This document shows, one piece after another, positions 14,809 to 20,536 of a stretch of DNA of 20,536 nt. Made by a program: the position numbers and the translations under genes. The notes beneath the pieces are model-generated. The model had not been told where the DNA came from. It worked only from the letters and a program-made list of their open reading frames with translations, and did no database searches. Position 1 is the first letter of the stretch; the number at the start of each line of letters is the position of its first letter. Source of the stretch: JBGPBY01 sp041481485 (GTDB lineage Bacteria > Acidobacteriota > Terriglobia > 20CM-2-55-15); the NCBI GenBank assembly GCA_041481485.1, contig JBGPBY010000053.1:1-20536 (forward strand), written 5' to 3'.

Positions 14809-15756
14809 TCACCTCGAATCTGTTGCAGGGCGTGGGGCAAGATACCCTTTTCTGGACTTGACTCGAAGCCCACTCCGATCATTACCCGACGCAACAGAGA
14901 TATCTACTTTGCGAAACCTGCCATCGCGATTCCGGTTTTCAGAAAAGAATCCGATGGTGTACTGGCTGCGTATCGCACCGGCTATTTCCCGCGCCGCGCG
15001 CTCCAGATCCGAAGGGGTACCTGGAAAAAAGGCGCGGCCTCCTGTCTGTTCCGCAAGACGGCGGAGCACTCCAGGATTTCTGTCTCTCTGATCGACATCG
15101 TAAATGCCGATCGCATGAATTGAGACGCCGGCCCGCTGCGCATTCTCAAGAACTCGGGTGAGACTCCGCCGGCTGGCGTTGTCGCCACCGTCGCTGACCA
15201 CAATCAGGATTCTGCGATCCGTCGAACCACGATTCAGGTAATCGATTCCTTCATCTAAAGCGTCGTACAGAGCAGTCTGCCCAATCGGAGTCATTTGCAG
15301 TAAGGCAGGGCGCAGTTTGTCAGGGTCACTTGAGAAACGAAGCGAATCCGGCAGAGCGAAGCGGACGGCTTCGTTGAAGTGCACCACAAACATTTCATCC
15401 CTGGCATTGCTCGCGGACAAAAAAGCAAGCGCGGCGTTGATGACACTTTCGCGTTTGGGCGCCATGCTGCCGCTATTGTCGATGATCAGGCCGATCGTTG
15501 CCGCGCCGTCGCCGGGCAGAAATACGGAGATGCTTTGAGGGCGCCCATCTTCACGGACGCGGAAATCTCCGGACTGGAGTCCCGCGACCGGTAACCCTTT
15601 GTTGTTCGTTACGGAAACGTCGAACAGGACCAGATTCACGTCGACACGGACTTCAAATGGATCGTCTTTCTGGACCTGAACTGCTGAAAAGGCCGCAACA
15701 CCAGAGAGCAACGCCAGAAGACCAATTGTCATTGGGATCCATGAAGTCTTTCTCAT
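14809..15756 (-). CDS. Secreted VWA-domain protein (acidobacterial VWFA-related type)
   Basis: This 315-residue protein has a signal peptide (MRKTSWIPMTIGLLALLSGVAAFSA) and a short beta domain (FEVRVDVNLVLFDVSVTNNK, DFRVREDGRPQSISVF). A von Willebrand factor A fold then begins IGLIIDNSGSM. The MIDAS metal site is complete: D93-x-S95-x-S97, T161 in GQTALYDAL and D189 in VVSDGGD. The layout matches the 'VWFA-related Acidobacterial domain' family (TIGR03436). VWA domains bind protein ligands through the metal site, probably here in the periplasm. I prefer ATG 15756, which opens the signal peptide, over an ATG 32 codons upstream. The protein has no sorting signal of its own. It sits between the LPRTA protein (111-bp gap) and the sortase (3-bp gap), which suggests a scaffold or assembly partner. 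Confidence 0.9.
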   Translation of the reverse strand: MRKTSWIPMTIGLLALLSGVAAFSAVQVQKDDPFEVRVDVNLVLFDVSVTNNKGLPVAGLQSGDFRVREDGRPQSISVFLPGDGAATIGLIIDNSGSMAPKRESVINAALAFLSASNARDEMFVVHFNEAVRFALPDSLRFSSDPDKLRPALLQMTPIGQTALYDALDEGIDYLNRGSTDRRILIVVSDGGDNASRRSLTRVLENAQRAGVSIHAIGIYDVDQRDRNPGVLRRLAEQTGGRAFFPGTPSDLERAAREIAGAIRSQYTIGFFSENRNRDGRFRKVDISVASGNDRSGLRVKSRKGYLAPRPATDSR

Positions 15757-15867
15757 TGTTGCGGCCCTGCCTTCTGAAGCGTTCTCAATCAAAGAACACG
15801 CCGGAGATGCGAACACTCGGAATCGGTCTTTGTCATGTTCGCTGAAAACCAATTCCGAGGCACGTCG

Positions 15868-16656
15868 TTAACGCTTCGACGCTGGAACTCTAAAGAGTTT
15901 AAGCGCGAAACCCGCACCTAACAGCAACACGCCAGCAGCTGCAAGCAGAGGCAGAGCACTGGCGGTTCGTGGCAGACTTGCCGTCAATACAGGAGTTTGA
16001 GCCCGTTCTGCAGCGCGAGCTTCTGCCACTGCCTGTGGCGACGGCCGTTCAACGACCGAGGCTACCGGTTGGTCTTGCCCCTGAGGAGTCACCACTCTCA
16101 ACGGGGCGCGTTCCAGCGCCACTGCGGACGGTTCGGTCGCCGTCTTTACCGGCGCAATGATTTCCGGAATCAGTTCGGTCGGCATATAAATAAACGGTTC
16201 GTTTGTGGCCTTTGCAAGTTCTGTTGCCCGGGCCTTTGGATAAACAAATTCCTGTCCCCAGGTTTCATAGGGATAGAACCATGCTGCCAAAGCAGGCGGA
16301 GAGCCCGCAGGCCTTTCTGCAAACGTAATGACCGTTTTGTCCGTTGGCTGCAATCTGTGATTGGGTATGGCCAGAATGGTCGCATACACATGCTTCTCAT
16401 CCTCACTGAAAATTTGCACGATATTCCGGTCAGCCACCGAATTCAGCAGCCTGAAGATATAGGTTCCTGCCGGCAGAACCTTGACTCCGACACCAGGAAT
16501 CTCCACTGGTTTGCTGAAAGTGACCTTAGTCGCGTGATTGACCTCCGCTAGGCTGTGCTGAGCTACGCCGGAAGAAGCAAAGGCGAGCATGAACAGCGTC
16601 GCCGTGAGTGCGGCCAGAAGACTGTTCCGGCCGGTTTGTTTGTCTTTGGTAAACAT
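15868..16656 (-). CDS. Secreted protein with LPRTA sorting signal, probable sortase substrate
   Basis: This 262-residue protein begins with a signal peptide (to about residue 33, ...FASSGVA-QHS). A compact beta domain follows (about 40-145: KPVEIPGVGVKVLPAGTYIF, RNIVQIFSEDEKHVYATILA, RPAGSPPALAAWFYPYETWG, QEFVYPK) that is common and unnamed in acidobacterial genomes. Next is a low-complexity Pro/Ala/Glu linker (about 160-225). The end is a textbook sorting signal: LPRTA (228-232), a hydrophobic stretch SALPLLAAAGVLLLGAGFAL and a basic tail (KLFRVPASKR). Class D sortases use LPxTA motifs, and such a sortase is encoded two genes downstream, so this is very likely its substrate. AGGAGGCGTC before ATG is a strong ribosome site. 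It is the first gene of the operon and probably sets its transcript level. Confidence 0.85.
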   Translation of the reverse strand: MFTKDKQTGRNSLLAALTATLFMLAFASSGVAQHSLAEVNHATKVTFSKPVEIPGVGVKVLPAGTYIFRLLNSVADRNIVQIFSEDEKHVYATILAIPNHRLQPTDKTVITFAERPAGSPPALAAWFYPYETWGQEFVYPKARATELAKATNEPFIYMPTELIPEIIAPVKTATEPSAVALERAPLRVVTPQGQDQPVASVVERPSPQAVAEARAAERAQTPVLTASLPRTASALPLLAAAGVLLLGAGFALKLFRVPASKR

Positions 16657-17172
16657 GACGCCTCCTGATTTTCTCTAAGATTTTTCGGATTCAGCCGACC
16701 CGTCTTAGTTTCGGACCGTCTGGTTGAGCAGTTCGAATGTTTCAGCTGCTCCGCTACATCTCCTGGCCTCCAGGTTGGAGTCCTCTTCACGTTCCGCCTT
16801 CCTTCATGACGGAATTGCTGCCCCGGCAAATGCATGTCGCGTGCCAAATGAGAATGGATGGTTTCAGAATTGTCCGATCGTGCGATGAACCACATAGAGA
16901 GGAATCGCGGGAAAAGCAGCGGAGTTTCGGAAATTGGTTTCCGCAGATCCGGTCAGTTCGTCAGAATTCGATTCCGGATTCCGAACGATTGTGACAGTCC
17001 GTCGAAGGATTCAGAGAGGATTATCGGTGCAGCGCACATTCGGAGAACATACTCGCGCAGATTGTGCATGCATCACCATGCCGAGGAACTTCTGGATCGT
17101 ACGGGATCCTCTCAGTACGTCCCTCTTGTCGCATTCAGGAATTCGACGTCAAAGAATATTCTCCAACAGAAA
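16657..17172. other. Spacer upstream of the sortase operon
   Basis: In these 516 bp I find no convincing gene, RNA or repeat. The plus-strand frame at 16858-17229 (123 codons) is basic, lacks a ribosome site and overlaps the real small gene at 17173. The promoter of the LPRTA-VWA-sortase operon should lie in the first 100 bp, but I cannot pick clear -35 and -10 boxes. Confidence 0.5.
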
Positions 17173-17364
17173 TTAGCGGTGGTTCAGGCCCCAGTGTGTT
17201 TTCCGGTGCTCTGCAAGCGTCACCACTGAATTTGTCAGCTTGCGAGTGAGGAAACGCAACTCTGAGATCCCTTTGTCTAATGCAGAAACGACCAGATAGA
17301 GGATTCCGATGGCGATACATACTCCAAGACCCACAACTGCATATACTTTGATCAAATACAACAT
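17173..17364 (-). CDS. Small single-span membrane protein
   Basis: This is a 63-residue ORF starting at ATG 17364, preceded by AGAAGGAG with 8 nt spacing. Residues 1-28 (MLYLIKVYAVVGLGVCIAIG then ILYLVVSA) form one membrane span. The rest (LDKGISELRFLTRKLTNSVV, TLAEHRKTHWGLNHR) is a basic amphipathic helix in the cytosol if the N-terminus is outside. A longer frame reaches back to 17583, but the part before 17364 is the antisense of the PAS gene remnant and looks non-coding. I do not recognise the family. It lies about 30 bp from, and divergent to, the remnant sensor kinase. Orientation, ribosome site and hydropathy support it as a real gene. Confidence 0.6.
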   Translation of the reverse strand: MLYLIKVYAVVGLGVCIAIGILYLVVSALDKGISELRFLTRKLTNSVVTLAEHRKTHWGLNHR

Positions 17365-17395
17365 TGGGCCGACTCCTTCTGAACCTGCGGGCAAT

Positions 17396-18502
17396 AATGG
17401 TCGCCTTGCATCGCCGCTCTGTATGTTGCATTTCGCCATCCGCTGCGCGAGTCTGAGGAGAAGTACCGCGCTCTGTTTGATTCGATTGACGAGGGTTTCT
17501 GCGTGATCGAGGTCCAGTTCGATGAGGCGGATATCCCGTTGGACTACCGCTTTCTGGAAGTCAATCCAGTCTTTGAGAAGCAAACCGGCATCTCGAACGC
17601 CGTTGGACGCCGGATGCGCGAAATCGCGCCTGCGCTAGAGGAGCACTGGTTCCAGATTTACGGGCAGGTTGCTTTGACCGGTGAGTCGCGGCGGTTTGAA
17701 AATCCGGCCCATGCCCTCGGGCGTTTTTACGACGTCTACGCATTCCGAGTCGGCAGACCCGAACTGCGGCAAGTCGCAGCCCCCTTCAACGACATCACCG
17801 AGCGCAAGCGGGCCGAAGAAATGTTACGCAGCGTTTCCGAAGAACTGCGCCAAACGCTTCAAACCGCCGGGACAGGCGTGACCCATTGCAGTCGGGACCT
17901 CCGCTATCTATCGGCGAACCCTGCCTACGCCCAATTGATCGGGCAGCCCGTAGAACAGATCGTTGGCAAGCCGATTGTGGAGGTGATGGGTCAGACGGCG
18001 CTCGATATCATTCGCCCCCGCATCGAGAGGGTATTGAGTGGAGAGAGGGTTGAATTCGAAGATGAACTGCCGATAGCGGGTGAGTCCAGGAGTGAGTGGG
18101 CACCGATGTTGCCGAGGTCTGGGGTGATCGGGATCGACTCCTTCAGGTGTTTGAGAACCTCATTGGCAACGCAATCAAATTCACACCGGCGGGCGGTCGT
18201 ATCACGGCGGGCGCGACCGTGAAGATAACGAGGTCGTTTTCTGGGTTGCGGATACGGGGTGTGGCATCCCGTCCGAAAACCTGCCCCATGTTTTTGACCG
18301 ATTTTGGCAAGCCACCCGGACGAGACGTCAGGGAGCTAGGCTTGGGCTTCCCATTACGAGAGGCATCGTCGAGGCTCACAGCGGACGCATCTGGGTCGAA
18401 AGTACGGTGCAGAGTGGAAGTAGTTTCTTCTTCACGATTCCCGCAACTCTCGCAACACAGGATAAAAATTTGGATCGCCGTCAGCTTAACAATGCAGCCT
18501 GA
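17396..18502 (+). pseudogene. Degraded PAS sensor histidine kinase
   Basis: The open frame from 17396 lacks a proper start; it enters directly at LRESEEKYRALFDSIDEGFC, the usual beginning of a PAS domain. A first PAS domain runs to DITERKRAEE (about 17820), a second from LRQTLQTAGTGVTH to about 18080. The dimerisation domain with its phosphorylated His is missing: in another frame, at 18100, the ATPase domain begins (WGDRDRLLQVFENLIGNAIK). A second frameshift near 18220 leads to DNEVVFWVADTGCGIPSENL and the end IWVESTVQSGSSFFFTIPA. The G2 box reads GARLGLP where GAGLGLP is expected. A 5' truncation, one internal deletion, two frame changes and a damaged G2 box make this clearly a dead gene. 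Confidence 0.85.
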
Positions 18503-18626
18503 AGCGTATCGTTCGATGAACTAAAATTCCCGAACCTTTGGCAGCACGGTGAATATCGGGACGTCATACCGCAGACGTGATGTCGAGCCCCTGTTATTGG
18601 CTCCGCCGTACCGCGGTTATTGCGTT

Positions 18627-20246
18627 TTAGGCAGCTTCCATTGGAGCGCTCCGATCATTCTTTGGCTCCTCCGCCTCAGTGATAGTTGCTTCGGCCAGAA
18701 GCAGAGTCCCCGCCACGGAGGCCGCATTTTCGAGGGCCACCCGAACGACTTTAGTGGGATCGATAATGCCCGCTTGCATCAGGTCGAGATATTCTCCCCT
18801 CGCAGCGTCGAAGCCATAATTTCCGGTTCCCGTGCGCATACGATCCACGACCACTCCGGGATCCGCAGACGAGTTTTCGGCGATCTGTCGAGCAGGGGCT
18901 TCCAGCGCTTTTTTCAAGATCATGATCCCCGTGTGAACGTCGCCACTATGCAGGCCTGCCTCTTTCTCGACTGCCGGTATCGCCTTCAGCAATGCCAGAC
19001 CTCCGCCAGGAACAATGCCTTCCGCCATCGCCGCCTTGGTCGCGCTGATGGCATCATCGAAAGCCTCCTTGCGGTTCTTCATCTCAGCTTCCGATGGAGC
19101 GCCGACGCGAATCACCGCGACACCACCAGTCAGTTTGGCAAGGCGTTCGCGCAATTTTTCCTTGTCGTAGTCCGACGTTGTTTCTTCGATCAATTTTCGA
19201 ATTTCAGACGCGCGTCCTTTGATTGCTTCTTTACTGCCTCCACCACCGATAATGGTCGTGTTGTCTTTGTCCACCAGCACACGTTTTGCAGTCCCCAGTG
19301 TTTCGACGCCGACGTTCTCCAGTTTGAGTCCCAGCTCTTCTGCAATGAACTGACCGCCGGTCAGTATCGCGATGTCCTGCATTATGGCTTTCCTTCGGTC
19401 ACCAAATCCCGGCGCTTTAACAGCGACACAAGACAGCGCGCCACGAATACGATTCACCACCAGAGTGGCCAGTGCCTCCTGTTCGATATCTTCGGCGATG
19501 ATGACCAGGGGGCGGTGCATCTTCACCGTGGCCTCCAGCAGAGGCAAGAGGTCCTTCAAATTACTGATCTTCTTTTCGTACAAAAGCACCAGAGGATCAT
19601 CGAGCACGACTTCCATCTTTTGAGGATCGGTGACAAAGTACGGTGACAAGAACCCGCGATCGAACTGCATTCCTTCGACGACTTCGAGGGTCGTTTGCAT
19701 TCCTTTCGCTTCCTCAACCGAGGTGGCGCCTTCTGGGCCGACCTTCTCCATCGCATCCGCCACGAGTTCTCCAATAGACGGGTCATTGTGAGCAGATATT
19801 GTTGCGACCTGTTCACGTTCCTTCTTGCTTTCTACCGGCCTCGATATCGACCGCACCGCTTCCACCGCAGCGCGCACGCCGATATCAATGCCGCGTTTCA
19901 GGTCAATACCGCTTGCTCCAGCCGCGATGTTGCGTACACCCTCGGACAGCATGGAGAACGCCAGCAGCGTTGACGTGGTAGTTCCGTCGCCCACAACATC
20001 ACCGGTGCGCTCGGCGGCTTCGCGCAGCATCTGGGCTCCAATGTTTTCCTCCGCATCCTTCATTTCCACTTCTTTCGCGATTGTCACTCCGTCATTGCAG
20101 ACCAGTGGACGGCCCCACTTCTTGCCAATTATTACGCACTTGGATTTTGGTCCGAGCGTTACTCGGACAGCATCGGCAAGAGCTGCCGCTCCGCGAATAA
20201 TCTTTTCCCGCGCTACATCCCGAAAAAACAGTTGTTTGTAAGCCAT
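18627..20246 (-). CDS. groEL: Stand-alone chaperonin GroEL (60 kDa)
   Basis: This 539-residue cytosolic ATP-driven folding chaperone forms double heptamer rings. MAYKQLFFRDVAREKIIRGA opens the equatorial domain. ATP-site residues are present: LGPKSK near 31, DGTTT with Asp87, and an Asp in AFDDAISATKAAMAEGIVPG, matching E. coli Asp398. EEAKGMQTTLEVVEGMQFDR and FLSPYFVTDPQKMEV are classic. The start is ATG 20246, with AGGAG 8 nt upstream; an upstream ATG at 20363 adds 39 residues with no chaperonin match. There are three oddities. No groES precedes it. The C-terminus ends AEEPKNDRSAPMEAA without the Gly-Gly-Met tail. GKKWGRPLVCNDG replaces the usual KSFGAPxITKDG. No CIRCE element is visible upstream. 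It is likely a secondary, stress-specialised GroEL. Confidence 0.95.
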   Translation of the reverse strand: MAYKQLFFRDVAREKIIRGAAALADAVRVTLGPKSKCVIIGKKWGRPLVCNDGVTIAKEVEMKDAEENIGAQMLREAAERTGDVVGDGTTTSTLLAFSMLSEGVRNIAAGASGIDLKRGIDIGVRAAVEAVRSISRPVESKKEREQVATISAHNDPSIGELVADAMEKVGPEGATSVEEAKGMQTTLEVVEGMQFDRGFLSPYFVTDPQKMEVVLDDPLVLLYEKKISNLKDLLPLLEATVKMHRPLVIIAEDIEQEALATLVVNRIRGALSCVAVKAPGFGDRRKAIMQDIAILTGGQFIAEELGLKLENVGVETLGTAKRVLVDKDNTTIIGGGGSKEAIKGRASEIRKLIEETTSDYDKEKLRERLAKLTGGVAVIRVGAPSEAEMKNRKEAFDDAISATKAAMAEGIVPGGGLALLKAIPAVEKEAGLHSGDVHTGIMILKKALEAPARQIAENSSADPGVVVDRMRTGTGNYGFDAARGEYLDLMQAGIIDPTKVVRVALENAASVAGTLLLAEATITEAEEPKNDRSAPMEAA

Positions 20247-20355
20247 ATCGAATTCTCCTGGAAAGCCATCGTTCATGCTCATGCACGTTTCAAGCCGCGA
20301 ATCACGTGGGGCCGTGTGGCGATAGAGAGTTCGAGCGGCGGCCACTTTACGGGTG

Positions 20356-20404
20356 CGCCGCAATTCCTGTGACGATATGAGCCAGATAATTTCAGGTTAG
20401 CGAG
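20356..20404 (-). promoter_or_regulatory. Conserved groEL upstream segment
   Basis: This 49-bp stretch, 110-158 bp upstream of the groEL start, reappears at 14062-14108 beside the groEL remnant with only a few changes. GCCAGATAAT-TCAGGTTAGC is almost unchanged. Retention in both copies could mean a promoter or leader site, or simply a recent duplication. I cannot fit a clear sigma-70 or CIRCE pattern. Confidence 0.4.
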
Positions 20405-20423
20405 TGGGAGGGGACGGCTGAGG

Positions 20424-20536
20424 TGGTCCCCAAAATTCGGACCAGTGAATAAGGTGTAAAATCGCGAGCTTCGAAACGGAGCATCATGAAATCGAAGCAG
20501 CGGCGGAATTTCAGCGCGGACATGAAGGCACGAATC
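20424..20536 (+). mobile_element. Left end of an IS3-like insertion sequence (cut by window edge)
   Basis: The candidate end TGGTCCCCAAAATTCGGACC starts at 20424 and contains its own TGGTCC/GGACCA inversion. An ORF opens 62 bp inside it with the start of an IS3-type OrfA. The element continues past 20536, so the second end and any target duplication cannot be checked. It sits about 180 bp upstream of groEL on the opposite strand. Confidence 0.65.
20486..20536 (+). CDS. IS3-family transposase OrfA, N-terminus (3' end outside window)
   Basis: ATG 20486 opens MKSKQRRNFSADMKARI, which matches the start of IS3-family OrfA proteins (MKxKRRxFSxEfKakia), the helix-turn-helix subunit that binds the element ends. 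GAAACGGAG lies just upstream as a ribosome site. Only 17 codons are visible, so the call rests on the N-terminal pattern and the adjacent terminal repeat. Confidence 0.65.
   Translation, partial: MKSKQRRNFSADMKARI

Noticed and set aside
15757..15852. Upstream ATG for the VWA gene at 15852
   Set aside because: It would bury the signal peptide 32 residues inside the protein.
16858..17229. 123-codon plus-strand ORF in the spacer upstream of the sortase operon
   Set aside because: It is basic, has no clear ribosome site and overlaps the better-supported small membrane gene.
18549..19646. 365-codon plus-strand frame opposite groEL
   Set aside because: It is antisense to a well-conserved GroEL, has no ribosome site and has no recognisable protein content.
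20247..20363. Upstream ATG for groEL at 20363
   Set aside because: The extra 39 residues do not resemble chaperonin, and ATG 20246 has AGGAG at the right distance.
20247..20420. CIRCE heat-shock element upstream of groEL
   Set aside because: No TTAGCACTC-N9-GAGTGCTAA pattern is present; TTAGCGAGTG is only a partial look-alike.

Overview
The window looks like a chromosomal accessory region of an Acidobacteriota-type Gram-negative bacterium. Three things point there: a 1,536-residue Oar-like TonB-dependent receptor with an N-terminal carboxypeptidase-regulatory domain, a VWA protein of the 'VWFA-related Acidobacterial domain' type, and a TPR protein with a C-terminus common in acidobacterial regulators. 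This is inferred from protein families only; no rRNA is present.

Layout. 1-726: tail of a TPR protein (+). 727-1080: spacer with a large 53-bp inverted repeat. 1081-5691: TonB-dependent receptor (+). 5692-6295: spacer with the broken 5' half of a tRNA-Leu(TAA) gene, probably an old integration scar. 6296-8383: CopB-like P1B ATPase (-). 8428-8745: two gene remnants, a YHS metal-binding domain (+) and an SRPBCC protein (-). 8901-10781: compact operon (+) of archaeal-type (type II) GAPDH, a 16-cysteine four-helix-bundle copper-binding protein and a cupin. 10865-12386: decayed stretch with a CusA/CzcA-type RND efflux fragment (-), an IS21 transposase fragment (+), a small unknown ORF, a frameshifted L,D-transpeptidase gene and an IS21-end-like inverted repeat. 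12382-13911: tandem universal stress protein and a PNPOx-like flavin protein (-). 14000-14108: remnant of a second groEL copy. 14212-16656: three-gene operon (-) of a secreted protein with an LPRTA sorting signal, a VWA protein and a class D sortase. 17173-17364: small membrane protein (-). 17396-18502: degraded PAS sensor histidine kinase (+). 18627-20246: stand-alone groEL (-). 20424-20536: left end of an IS3-like element, cut by the window edge.

Two functional themes stand out. The first is a metal and envelope/protein stress island: CopB exporter, copper-storage-like protein, YHS and RND remnants, Usp, PNPOx, extra GroEL, and a GAPDH of the type II fold. It is heavily reworked by insertion sequences and deletions. 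The second is a compact dedicated sortase system in a presumably Gram-negative host, with substrate, VWA protein and sortase in one transcription unit. This is the best candidate for a little-described system here. The many partial genes show the region is a recombination hot spot: at least six recognisable gene fragments lie between 5.9 and 18.5 kb.
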